From Achromobacter xylosoxidans A8 (GTDB lineage: Bacteria > Pseudomonadota > Gammaproteobacteria > Burkholderiales > Burkholderiaceae_B), in assembly GCF_000165835.1 (NCBI RefSeq), contig NC_014641.1, positions 34,157 to 98,156 of the forward strand: a stretch of DNA of 64,000 nt, written 5' to 3'. Made by a program: the position numbers and the translations under genes. This document shows positions 35,935 to 42,836 of the stretch, one piece after another (position 1 is the first letter of the stretch; each line of letters begins with the position of its first letter). The notes beneath the pieces were generated by a model. That model worked only from the letters and a program-made list of their open reading frames with translations, searched no databases and was not told where the DNA came from.

Positions 35935-36374
35935 TGGCGAGCGATGACAAGATCGAAGAGCTGATACGGGAAATCGCGGTCAAGCACGGCATCGCCGTTG
36001 GCCGCGACGATCCGATCTTGATCCTCCAGACGATCAACACCCGACTGATGCAGGACAGCCAGGCCGCGCAGCAAGAAATCCTGGATCGCTTCAAGGAAGA
36101 GCTGGAAGCCATCGCACACCGTTGGGGGGATGACGCCAAGGGGAAGGCCGAAAGGACGCTCAACGCGGCCCTGGCGGCCTCCAAAGAGGCGATGGCGAAG
36201 GGGATGCAGGACGGCGGCAAGGCCGCCGCCGAGGCGGTGCGGCGCGAGCTGGAAGCGGCCGCCGCGCAGCTCGCCGCGCCGATCCGCGAAGCGCGGCGCG
36301 TGTCGTACATGAACATCGTGGCGGCCGGCATGGCGGTTTTCGCGGCCGCCCTCGCGTTGTGGGCATCGCTGTAG
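35934..36374 (+). CDS. traM: TraM, transfer leader-operon protein with C-terminal membrane anchor
   Basis: This 146-residue protein has a helical cytoplasmic part (MASDDKIEELIREIAVKHGI; ALAASKEAMAKGMQDGGKAA) and a C-terminal transmembrane helix (NIVAAGMAVFAAALALWASL). IncP TraM improves transfer frequency. The stop codon lies in the loop of the first hairpin of array B (36364-36383), so the gene end and the repeat are fused. Confidence 0.9.
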   Translation: MASDDKIEELIREIAVKHGIAVGRDDPILILQTINTRLMQDSQAAQQEILDRFKEELEAIAHRWGDDAKGKAERTLNAALAASKEAMAKGMQDGGKAAAEAVRRELEAAAAQLAAPIREARRVSYMNIVAAGMAVFAAALALWASL

Positions 36375-36537
36375 ATGGCGATGCGGGATCTCATCGTCAG
36401 AAATGGCGATGGTCGACCGCGCCGGCGGCATCGCCGGAACTGGCGAGGCTGGCCAGCCCCTTGCATCGTCGGGAATGACGGTGCTGCAGGATGCCGCCAG
36501 CGGCGGGCCTGCATCGCCGGAAACGGCGAGGCTCGAG
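36364..36537. repeat. Hairpin-palindrome array B (5 units)
   Basis: Units and following palindromes: 36364-36383 (CATCGCTGTAGATGGCGATG) then CGGGATCT; 36392-36411 (CATCGTCAGAAATGGCGATG) then GTCGAC; 36429-36448 then CTGGCCAG; 36464-36483 then CTGCAG; 36512-36531 then CTCGAG. The order repeats that of arrays A and D. The array fills the gap between traM and the kfrC terminator. Confidence 0.9.
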
Positions 36538-36538
36538 G

Positions 36539-36567
36539 AAAAAGCCCGGCAGTGCCGGGCTTTCGTT
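36539..36567. terminator. Bidirectional terminator between array B and kfrC
   Basis: The stem GCCCGGC (36544-36550) pairs with GCCGGGC (36554-36560), flanked by A runs on the left and T-rich sequence (CTTTCGTTTT) on the right. It can end the leftward kfr transcript and the rightward traKLM transcript. Confidence 0.85.
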
Positions 36568-37203
36568 TTAGACGGGCCGCGTGAGGCCCAAGCTCTGCGA
36601 CCGGCCTGGTCGCTCCAGGGCCTGCGCCTGCTTTCGCTCCTGCTCTTCGCGGCGTTGCAGCGCCTGGTGCCGGCGTGCCGCCTCGCGCATGGCATCCCAA
36701 TCGGCCGCCAGCTCGGGTTTCTCGGCGCGCATCTTGCGGGTCGCCAGCTCTTCGACCTTCGGTGAGTGCAGGCCCATGCCTTCCTTGATCTCGCGGACGG
36801 CTTCCAGGCGCACGTGCAGGGACTGCAAGCGCGCCTGCTGCTGCATCTGCTGGTTCTGCCAAGCGCGTTTCGCGCCAGGCCGGGACAGTAGGCCCGGCTG
36901 GTTGGCCTGGGTCTGCTGCAAGCGCGCCTGCTGACGGTCGATCAGGTTTTCAAGCCGATCCTCGATGCGCTCCACCTGGTCGTGCTTGGCCTGAACGTAC
37001 AGGGCAAGGGCTTCCTGGTAGGTCTGGTCGAGCGGGGCGGCCTCCAGGGCCGCTTGCTGCTCGGCCTCTGTGGCTTCGGCAGCGGCCAGCAGGCCGTCGC
37101 CGGCGGCGTCGGTTCTGCTGGTCGTGCTTGTTGCGAAGCCGGCGGATGCCGGCTGGATGCGGCGGGCGTCTGCCCGGCCGGCGGTGGGTGTGAGTCGTCT
37201 CAA
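36568..37203 (-). CDS. kfrC: KfrC-like protein
   Basis: This 211-residue, mostly helical protein has Gln/Arg-rich coiled-coil stretches (ERIEDRLENLIDRQQARLQQ; QQQARLQSLHVRLEAVREIK). It is downstream of kfrB and kfrA, the position of kfrC in IncP-1 plasmids, where the kfr products help stable inheritance. The start at 37203 (MRRLTPTAGRADARRIQPAS) follows a KorB operator at 37218-37230. It may be shorter than some relatives, which have a longer N-terminal part. Confidence 0.75.
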   Translation of the reverse strand: MRRLTPTAGRADARRIQPASAGFATSTTSRTDAAGDGLLAAAEATEAEQQAALEAAPLDQTYQEALALYVQAKHDQVERIEDRLENLIDRQQARLQQTQANQPGLLSRPGAKRAWQNQQMQQQARLQSLHVRLEAVREIKEGMGLHSPKVEELATRKMRAEKPELAADWDAMREAARRHQALQRREEQERKQAQALERPGRSQSLGLTRPV

Positions 37204-37217
37204 GGCGTGGCCCTCCT

Positions 37218-37230
37218 TTTAGCCGCTAAA
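37218..37230. promoter_or_regulatory. KorB operator between kfrB and kfrC
   Basis: TTTAGCCGCTAAA is a perfect KorB site in the 29-bp gap between kfrB and kfrC. Confidence 0.87.
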
Positions 37231-37232
37231 AG

Positions 37233-37580
37233 CTATCGGGACCGGCCTCGCGTGAGTTTCGGGGCCTCGGCGGCAACGGTTGCTTTGCCTTGCGCGCTGT
37301 AGCTGATGCTCTTTGCGCTCCCGATTTCAGGTACTTTATCGAAATCTGACCGGGCGTGCATGACAAAGTTCTTGCCTACCTGCTGGTACACCTGGTTGTT
37401 GTCGGCGTGAACGATCACGCCGTCATGGGTCTGCTTCTTGTCGGCCTGCTGGGCCATGTACAGGTTGTAGATGCCGGGCTTCAATGCGCCAGCCTTGTCA
37501 ACCTTCTGGTTGGCCCATGCCCCTTCTTGCTCGGTCTGAACGATGCGTTGGCCGTTCATGACCAAGAGGCGCTGTTTCAT
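37233..37580 (-). CDS. kfrB: KfrB, IncP plasmid survival protein
   Basis: This 115-residue protein (MKQRLLVMNGQRIVQTEQEG; GIYNLYMAQQADKKQTHDGV; YQQVGKNFVMHARSDF) has the KfrB domain known from plasmid maintenance genes and from the ends of some large plasmid polypeptides. It ends with the basic KLTRGRSR. It lies between kfrA and kfrC on the same strand; a terminator upstream separates it from kfrA, so it probably has its own promoter or depends on read-through. Confidence 0.85.
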   Translation of the reverse strand: MKQRLLVMNGQRIVQTEQEGAWANQKVDKAGALKPGIYNLYMAQQADKKQTHDGVIVHADNNQVYQQVGKNFVMHARSDFDKVPEIGSAKSISYSAQGKATVAAEAPKLTRGRSR

Positions 37581-37652
37581 CGGGCGCTCCTTATCGTCGG
37601 TGTGGTCATTTCAAAATGTGGAATAGATGGGCCTCCTTGCCAGTCCAGCAAG

Positions 37653-37687
37653 AAAAAAGCCGACCTCGGCATGCGCGAGGCCGGCTT
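37653..37687 (-). terminator. Terminator after kfrA
   Basis: On the minus strand the stem AAAGCCGGCCTCG pairs imperfectly with CGAGGTCGGCTTT (37656-37668 and 37675-37687) and runs into a T tract. It lies 67 bp after the kfrA stop. Confidence 0.8.
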
Positions 37688-37753
37688 TCCTCTCGTGGCC
37701 GGATGTGTAGTTCCAGGTTACACCCTCGATTTTATTGAAAACCGACCGAAATA

Positions 37754-38776
37754 TCAGGTCTTTTTCGCGCCGCCCGTCTTGCCCTTCTCCTGGGCCATGA
37801 CGGTTTCCAGGGCTTCGAGCCGGCCGCGCAGGGTCGCGGCGTCCTCGCGGGCCTGGCTGGCCTCCTTGCGCGCGGCATCGCGCTCGGCCTGGGTGGCCGT
37901 CAAGCGTTCGGCCTGGCGGTGCGCTTCGGCCGCTGCTGCCTTGCGCTGCTCCTGGTGCGCCTCGCGCTCGGCTTCGGCCTTGGCCTGCACCTTTGCCAGC
38001 TCGCCCCGCACCTGGTCAAGCTGCCCGGCCGCCGCCTCGGTGGCCTTCTGCTGCTCGGCCAGCGCCGCCCGCGCCTGGTCGGTGGCCTGGTTGGCTCGCT
38101 CCAGGTCGGCGCGCAGCTCGCCGGCCCGGCGCTCGATCTCCGTTGCCCGGCTGTTCGCGGCCGCCAGGTCGGCCCGCAGGGCCTCCGCCTGGTCGGCGCT
38201 CGCGGCGGCCTTCTCCTGGGCTTTGTCGCGCTCCGCTCGGGCTTGGCGGGCCTCCTGGTGGGCGTGATCCAGTTCCGTGCGCAGCTCGCCGGCTCTGGCC
38301 TCGGCCGTGGCCGCCCGCTCGCTGGCCGCTGCCAGCTTCTCGCGTAGCGCCCCAGCTTCCCCCTTGGCGTCGGTCTCTGCGGCCTCCAGGGCCTCGATAC
38401 GGCCCTTGGCCTCGTCCAGCTCGCCGGTGAGCTGGTCGGCCAGCTCTGCGGCCTCCTGGCGCGCTGCCTCCATTTCCTGCCGGACGGCCTCCAGCGCCTC
38501 GCGCTCGGCGGCCAGCCGGTTGTTCGCCATTTCCAAGGCCACGGCCCACAAGTCGCCGCCCAGCTCGGCCAGCTTCTCGGTGATCGCCGCCGGTGCCGGC
38601 TCGCGGATCGGGGCCGCCTGGCTGGCCTTGCGTGCCCGCCATTCGTTCATCGCCTCGGAAATGGTCGTGAAGCTCCCGCCGCCGAGCTGCTTGCGCACGC
38701 TCGCCAGGGTCGGGTTCTGGCCGGCGGCGTCCAGCTCGTCGGCGACCGCAAATATCTGCTCTTTCGTGATTGCCAT
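37754..38776 (-). CDS. kfrA: KfrA, coiled-coil DNA-binding protein
   Basis: This 340-residue autorepressor has an N-terminal KfrA_N DNA-binding domain (residues about 1-60, ITKEQIFAVADELDAAGQNP). A very long alpha-helical coiled coil follows (Ala/Glu/Gln/Arg heptads, residues about 75-320). It forms a nucleoprotein structure aiding partition. The C-terminus is KGKTGGAKKT. A perfect 15-bp inverted repeat overlaps its promoter at 38799-38839. It is a different protein from the KfrA_N relative at 48.2-49.3 kb. Confidence 0.93.
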   Translation of the reverse strand: MAITKEQIFAVADELDAAGQNPTLASVRKQLGGGSFTTISEAMNEWRARKASQAAPIREPAPAAITEKLAELGGDLWAVALEMANNRLAAEREALEAVRQEMEAARQEAAELADQLTGELDEAKGRIEALEAAETDAKGEAGALREKLAAASERAATAEARAGELRTELDHAHQEARQARAERDKAQEKAAASADQAEALRADLAAANSRATEIERRAGELRADLERANQATDQARAALAEQQKATEAAAGQLDQVRGELAKVQAKAEAEREAHQEQRKAAAAEAHRQAERLTATQAERDAARKEASQAREDAATLRGRLEALETVMAQEKGKTGGAKKT

Positions 38777-38798
38777 GATCGGGCCTCCTTTCGGCCGG

Positions 38799-38877
38799 TG
38801 TTGTATGTTGTAGCGTGTAGCATACTACAACATACAACATAGCGCAAGTGTTTAGCTGAACTTTTTTAGCGGCTAAA
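38799..38877 (-). promoter_or_regulatory. kfrA promoter with KfrA, KorA and KorB operators
   Basis: Arms TGTTGTATGTTGTAG (38799-38813) and its exact complement (38825-38839) form the KfrA operator. On the minus strand TTGCGC, a 17-bp spacer and TATGCT make a promoter that the operator overlaps. Upstream are a one-mismatch KorA site GTTTAGCTGAAC (38850-38861) and a perfect KorB site TTTAGCGGCTAAA (38865-38877). Confidence 0.85.
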
Positions 38878-38907
38878 ACGGGCCAGCCCGGCGCTGGGCG
38901 CGCAGGC

Positions 38908-38935
38908 AAAAAAAAGCCCCGCTCGATGGCGGGGC
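38908..38935 (-). terminator. Terminator after korB
   Basis: On the minus strand GCCCCGC and GCGGGGC (arms 38929-38935 and 38916-38922) form a stem with loop CATCGA, followed by eight T residues. It lies 40 bp after the korB stop. Confidence 0.9.
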
Positions 38936-38975
38936 GCAGGGGTGCGGGGGCGGCGGGGTCTGGTGCAGGGGGGGT

Positions 38976-40034
38976 CTAGCCCTCCAGCAGCGCGACAAGC
39001 TGCACTTTGCCAAGGTCGGCCTCGAACTCCTGGCCGTCATCCTCGTACTTGAGCCAGGCCCAGCCCTCGGCCGGCGGCCGGCGGTTGAGGATCAGGCGGG
39101 CCGGGCGGTCGTCGTGCGTGACCTGGATGATCGCTTTCTTGAGCTTGTCCGGGTCGGGTTCCTTCGGCTCCTTCTTCTTGGCGTCATCCTCCGGGCCTTG
39201 CCCGTCGCCCTCGGCCTCGCCATCCGTCTTGCCGCTGAACGCATCGACGGTGTTGGGGTCGCGGTCGCCTTCCTGGTGGCGCTTGTCCTCCAGGTACTCG
39301 CGCAGCAGCTTGACCGATCCGCGCGTCAGCTCCTGGCTGTCGTCGGCCAGCCACGCACCCACTTCCTCGGGGTTCTTCTTGAACGCCGTCACCAACTCGT
39401 TGATGACGGTCACATCCTTGGCGCGGCCAGTGTTGAACGCCTCGGCAATCGGTTCGGGCAAGTCCAGCAGCGTGACGTGCTGTGTGACGAACGCCGGCGA
39501 CTTGCCGATCTCCTTGGCGATCTCCGACTTCTTCTTGCCCTTCGCCAGCTCGCGGCCGATGAAGTCCGCGATCTCGCGGGCCGTCAGTTCGTTGCGTTGC
39601 AGGTTCTCGATTACCTGGTCGGCCTCGTTGTAGTCGTTGTCGATGAAAGCCGGGATGGTGGTCTTGTCGGCCCATTTCGAGCCACGGTAGCGCCGCGCAC
39701 CGTGGTTGATGAGGTAGCGGCCCGGCGCGTCCGGGTTCTCGCGCACGCTGATGGGCGACTTCACGCCGCGCAGCTTGATCGTCTCGCCGATCTCGGCGAT
39801 GGACTCCGGCGAGAAGCCGGGGTTGTCCGCCGTGCGCGGCTGGTGCGGGTCTTCGTCGATGAGGTCAAGCGGCAGCTCCTGCGGGCCGCCAGGGGCCGCA
39901 TTCGCGGCCTGTGGCTCGTCCAGCAAGCTCGACAGGTCGCCGAGGCCATCCAGGCCCAGCCCGCCGCCCTTGGGCTTCTCTGCGGCCGCTTGCGGGGCCT
40001 TCTTCTTGGCGTTGGTCTTTACGGCGCTGGTCAT
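38976..40034 (-). CDS. korB: KorB, ParB-family partition protein and global repressor
   Basis: This 352-residue protein binds the TTTAGCSGCTAAA operators and, with IncC, segregates the plasmid. The start at 40034 (MTSAVKTNAKKKAPQAAAEK) overlaps the incC stop (ATGA); the longer open frame is out of register with incC. ParB N domain: NPDAPGRYLINHGARRYRGS. The helix-turn-helix is near residues 165-190 (KKSEIAKEIGKSPAFVTQHV). The C-terminal SH3-like dimer domain ends EADLGKVQLVALLEG. Length matches RK2 KorB (358). Confidence 0.95.
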   Translation of the reverse strand: MTSAVKTNAKKKAPQAAAEKPKGGGLGLDGLGDLSSLLDEPQAANAAPGGPQELPLDLIDEDPHQPRTADNPGFSPESIAEIGETIKLRGVKSPISVRENPDAPGRYLINHGARRYRGSKWADKTTIPAFIDNDYNEADQVIENLQRNELTAREIADFIGRELAKGKKKSEIAKEIGKSPAFVTQHVTLLDLPEPIAEAFNTGRAKDVTVINELVTAFKKNPEEVGAWLADDSQELTRGSVKLLREYLEDKRHQEGDRDPNTVDAFSGKTDGEAEGDGQGPEDDAKKKEPKEPDPDKLKKAIIQVTHDDRPARLILNRRPPAEGWAWLKYEDDGQEFEADLGKVQLVALLEG

Positions 40035-41113
40035 TGCGCGATCTCCATCTTCGTGAACACGTAATCCGCCAGGGCGCGCACTTCCTGGGTGGCCTTGCGC
40101 GCAGCGGTTTTCTTGATCTTCCACACTGGCATCTGCTCGCCCAGCGCCTCCGCGATACTGTCTCGCGCGCCGACACTGAACGGCAAGATCAGTTGCGGAT
40201 ATGCCTGCTGCAAGGTCGCCAGGTTGCTGACGTGGCGCGGCTTCCGCGCGTCCACCTTGTTCGGCACCATGCCGAGAAAGCGCAGCTTCGGGTTTTGCTT
40301 GCGCAGGTTGCCGATGACGGCAACCATCTTCTTCATGCCTTGCAAGCTGTACGCCTCCATTTCGACCGGCGAAAGCATGTAGTCGGCGGCCAGCACGGCC
40401 GCCGTCATGGCAACGCCAAGGGAAGGGGCGGTGTCGATCAGGCACACGTCGAAGAACTCGCCTAGCGCCGCGATGCTGGCCCGCAGCGCGCCGGCGGCCT
40501 GGGCCAAGTCCATCTTGTCCAGGTTGGCCAGGCTGGCATCGGCCGCGATCAGCGCCAGGCCGTCATCCTCCCGGCCAGCGAACCAGGCGCGCAGCTCGTC
40601 GCCGCCGGCGGTGAACATGCGACTGGCGGGATAGCCCGAGTCGTGGCCGGCCAGCGTCCAGCTTGCATTGCCCTGGGTGTCCAGGTCGATCACTGCAACC
40701 CGAAGGCCGCGCTCCTGGAAGTCGAACGCCAGGTGGCAGGTTGCGAAGGTCTTGCCCTGTCCGCCTTTCTGAATTGCCGTGACCAGTGTTTTCATGAGTT
40801 GGGTTCCTGTTTCCTCTTTCCCTTGGCGTCGGCTTCCCAACGCTTGACGATGAACGCTTGATGCTCCGGCAGTACCGCCGTCACCCGCGCGAAGCCCTGC
40901 GGGAGCACTTCCCCCGCCGCTGCCCACACGCGACTGACCGCTTGCGATACCGCCCCCTTGGTCAGCCCCAGCGAGGCCACAAACTCGGCCTGGGGCCTTC
41001 CATCGACCAGCACGCCGCGCGCTATGTCGATGGTCTGTTGCCCGATCTCCAGGCCCTTGATCGCCGCCTGGAATTGGGCTTCGGTTAGCCGTTTCTTCAT
41101 GGAGAACACCCAT
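40031..41113 (-). CDS. incC: IncC, ParA-family partition ATPase (long form; short form from 40795)
   Basis: The long IncC1 form (360 residues, start MGVLHEETANRSPIPGGD at 41113) reads through korA in another frame. The short IncC2 form starts at 40795 (MKTLVTAIQKGGQGKTFATC, 254 residues). The deviant Walker A KGGQGKT, the acidic DLDTQGNAS motif and the CLIDTAPSLGVAM region identify a ParA ATPase. It works with KorB in active partition and strengthens KorB repression. Dual starts are known for RK2 incC. Confidence 0.93.
   Translation of the reverse strand: MGVLHEETANRSPIPGGDQGPGDRATDHRHSARRAGRWKAPGRVCGLAGADQGGGIASGQSRVGSGGGSAPAGLRAGDGGTAGASSVHRQALGSRRQGKEETGTQLMKTLVTAIQKGGQGKTFATCHLAFDFQERGLRVAVIDLDTQGNASWTLAGHDSGYPASRMFTAGGDELRAWFAGREDDGLALIAADASLANLDKMDLAQAAGALRASIAALGEFFDVCLIDTAPSLGVAMTAAVLAADYMLSPVEMEAYSLQGMKKMVAVIGNLRKQNPKLRFLGMVPNKVDARKPRHVSNLATLQQAYPQLILPFSVGARDSIAEALGEQMPVWKIKKTAARKATQEVRALADYVFTKMEIAQ
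40792..41100 (-). CDS. korA: KorA, global repressor
   Basis: This 102-residue helix-turn-helix protein binds GTTTAGCTAAAC operators and acts together with KorB. The helix-turn-helix is VASLGLTKGAVSQAVSRVW (about residues 41-59), and the C-terminal dimerisation part is GFARVTAVLPEHQAFIVKRW. The start at 41100 (MKKRLTEAQFQAAIKGLEIG) is preferred over the longer open frame, as it matches RK2 KorA length. It is encoded inside the N-terminal part of incC in another frame. Promoter and operators lie 75-120 bp upstream. Confidence 0.94.
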   Translation of the reverse strand: MKKRLTEAQFQAAIKGLEIGQQTIDIARGVLVDGRPQAEFVASLGLTKGAVSQAVSRVWAAAGEVLPQGFARVTAVLPEHQAFIVKRWEADAKGKRKQEPNS

Positions 41114-41173
41114 ATAAACTCCACACCCGGTTGTTGAACAAAAGGCGGTGCCAGCCGCCGACCATGTGCAGAA

Positions 41174-41218
41174 GTTTAGCTAAACTCGCCGGGCGCGTCA
41201 AGCCTTTTAGCGGCTAAA
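41174..41218 (-). promoter_or_regulatory. korA-incC-korB promoter with KorA and KorB operators
   Basis: On the minus strand TTGACG (41197-41202), a 17-bp spacer and TAAACT form the promoter. The perfect KorA site GTTTAGCTAAAC (41174-41185) overlaps the -10 region, and the perfect KorB site TTTAGCGGCTAAA (41206-41218) lies just upstream of the -35. This is the autoregulated control promoter of the IncP-1 central control operon. Confidence 0.93.
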
Positions 41219-41220
41219 AA

Positions 41221-41631
41221 TCACCCCTTCTTGGCGTCATCCGAATACAGCGCGGCTAGGCGCTTGAGGTCGTCGGGGCCTTGCTGAACCTCGACCACCC
41301 GCATTCCGTAGCGCCCCATCTGCGACGCGGCGCGCGAAACTGCGAGCTGCTGCGCGTGGTCGGCGCTCACGAAGAACGTCATCAACGGCCCCACGGTGCG
41401 CGTGCCGCCGCTCGCAAAGCACACGTCGAACGAACCGCCATGCACATGCGGATCGACGCCTTCAACGAGCCGCCAGGGGTCAAGGCCCCATTCCTCGGAT
41501 TGCGCGCTGTACCAATAGGCCGGCGCATCGCCGTTCAAATCGCTGGCCGCGTACTCGCGCACCAGGACGGCCACGCGGCCCGTGGTTGGCTCCACGAATC
41601 CCGGCGGGTAGGGCAGGGTCTGTTTTTTCAT
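41221..41631 (-). CDS. kleF: KleF
   Basis: This 136-residue protein of the kle set (MKKQTLPYPPGFVEPTTGRV; WYSAQSEEWGLDPWRLVEGV; SRAASQMGRYGMRVVEVQQG) has no known catalytic motif. It is assigned by position between kleE and the korA promoter, as in IncP-1 plasmids. It ends DDAKKG 3 bp before the korA-operon KorB operator. The kle genes belong to the KorA/KorC regulon and are thought to help host range or stability, with unknown mechanism. Confidence 0.8.
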   Translation of the reverse strand: MKKQTLPYPPGFVEPTTGRVAVLVREYAASDLNGDAPAYWYSAQSEEWGLDPWRLVEGVDPHVHGGSFDVCFASGGTRTVGPLMTFFVSADHAQQLAVSRAASQMGRYGMRVVEVQQGPDDLKRLAALYSDDAKKG

Positions 41632-41632
41632 G

Positions 41633-41959
41633 TCAAAGCCCCTTCGGCTTGTAGATCGAAACGAAGTAGGTGATCGCGGTCAGCACCGCGAAGTACACCA
41701 GGAACGACCAGCCGGCATACACGCCAGGCGTGTTCCAGTGGTAGAGCATCCGCACGAACTGAAAGAAGGTGGCAATCGACAGCACCCACTTGAGGATCGG
41801 CCAGACCAACACGGTCGCCACCCATACGAACTTGACCAGGCCGGCCAGCAGGCCAGCACCGGGGGCCTTGTTGGGGGCAGCAGGCGCGGCGGCAGGCTCC
41901 ACCGGCGCGGGCGCGGCGGGCTGCTCGATCTCCTTGGGGAACTTGATGATGTTGGACAT
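41633..41959 (-). CDS. kleE: KleE, small membrane protein
   Basis: This 108-residue protein starts MSNIIKFPKEIEQPAAPAPV, then has two hydrophobic helices (GLVKFVWVATVLVWPILKWV; SFLVYFAVLTAITYFVSIY), so it sits in the inner membrane. The start at 41959 has the ribosome binding site GGAGGGTCAAGCT; the longer open frame lacks one. It ends 1 bp before kleF. Family known only from IncP-type plasmids; function unknown. Confidence 0.85.
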   Translation of the reverse strand: MSNIIKFPKEIEQPAAPAPVEPAAAPAAPNKAPGAGLLAGLVKFVWVATVLVWPILKWVLSIATFFQFVRMLYHWNTPGVYAGWSFLVYFAVLTAITYFVSIYKPKGL

Positions 41960-42044
41960 AGCTTGACCCTCCACGCGCTTACGTGTTGAATGCTGGGTGC
42001 TCCCACTCGGAAGCATGGTTACGGTGTGCCAGCACCAGGCCAAG

Positions 42045-42066
42045 CGCCCCGGATCACTCCGGGGCG
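42045..42066. terminator. Hairpin between kleE and kleA
   Basis: CGCCCCGG (42045-42052) and CCGGGGCG (42059-42066) make a strong stem with a 6-nt loop (ATCACT). The following T run is weak (TTCC), so it may attenuate rather than fully stop kle transcription. Confidence 0.6.
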
Positions 42067-42168
42067 TTCCTCCACCTGGGGCCGCCCTTGATCTTGCCTC
42101 GGCTCACGCAATACTCCCTTCTTGGCGTCCTCGATAGGCCCGGCCGTTGCCGACCGGGCCATGTGCTC

Positions 42169-42405
42169 TTACCAGCCGGCCCGGCGCTTGGCCTGCTCGA
42201 CGGCTTCCATCGACCAATGGCCCTTGGCCTGCCCCTCCAGGGAGCATCCGGCGAAGTACGCCTTGCCGCGCAGTTCCTCGGCTTTGCGCACCAGCTCGGC
42301 CGCCTCGGCCATCATGGCCGCGATCTCGTCACGGCGGGCCGGGAAGTCGGTCGCTGCCGCGCCCTCCAGCTCGTCAATCCAGGGCATGATCTTGTTGTCG
42401 CTCAT
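42169..42405 (-). CDS. kleA: KleA
   Basis: This 78-residue helical protein (MSDNKIMPWIDELEGAAATD; AAMMAEAAELVRKAEELRGK; HWSMEAVEQAKRRAGW) is the first gene of the kle operon. KleA of RK2 is a small helical dimer of unknown role. It has the ribosome binding site GGAGAAAGTCCG and a promoter controlled by KorC and KorA. The leader is nearly identical to that of klcA. Confidence 0.88.
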   Translation of the reverse strand: MSDNKIMPWIDELEGAAATDFPARRDEIAAMMAEAAELVRKAEELRGKAYFAGCSLEGQAKGHWSMEAVEQAKRRAGW

Positions 42406-42456
42406 CGGACTTTCTCCGGTAGTTGACCTGGGCGATGTGCCCGGCCTTCAAGTGCT

Positions 42457-42547
42457 ATATTAGGGCAAAATGCCCTAGCCTGTCAAGCACTTTAGCTAAA
42501 CTTTTTTCGCTTTACCGGAATCCGAAGGCTAAACTTTAGCCGCTAAA
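42457..42547 (-). promoter_or_regulatory. kleA promoter with KorC, KorA and KorB operators
   Basis: On the minus strand TTGACA (42481-42486), an 18-bp spacer and TAATAT (42457-42462). The KorC palindrome TAGGGCAAAATGCCCTA (42461-42477) fills the spacer. A KorA-like site CTTTAGCTAAAC (42490-42501) and a perfect KorB site TTTAGCCGCTAAA (42535-42547) lie upstream. Confidence 0.9.
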
Positions 42548-42562
42548 ACCTTTCCCTTGGCG

Positions 42563-42820
42563 TCAATCCTCTTTCCAGATCACGCCCAGCCCGGCCAGGT
42601 CGCACAGGATCGCCCATGCCGCATAGGGAATCGGGGTGTCCTCGCCGATCCAGCGGCGGATCGTGCGGTCGCCCTTCGCGCCCAGCCCCAGCGCCTTCGC
42701 GGCCTTGCTGCCGCTGAACCCGGCCAGGCGCAGCACCTCGCGGACTTCCTCGCCGGTCGGTTGTGCCCAGCGTTCGGCCGGCTTCAAGCACTCCAGCCGG
42801 ATATTGGCGTCGTTCGTCAT
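42563..42820 (-). CDS. korC: KorC repressor
   Basis: This 85-residue helix-turn-helix protein represses the kle and klc operons via the TAGGGCAWWATGCCCTA sites. The helix-turn-helix is LAGFSGSKAAKALGLGAKGDRT-like (GFSGSKAAKALGLGAKGD, about residues 33-50), followed by RRWIGEDTPIPYAAW. The start at 42820 (MTNDANIRLECLKPAERWAQ) is 16 bp after klcB. Length equals RK2 KorC. Confidence 0.92.
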   Translation of the reverse strand: MTNDANIRLECLKPAERWAQPTGEEVREVLRLAGFSGSKAAKALGLGAKGDRTIRRWIGEDTPIPYAAWAILCDLAGLGVIWKED

Positions 42821-42836
42821 TCGTTCGTTCTCCTGG

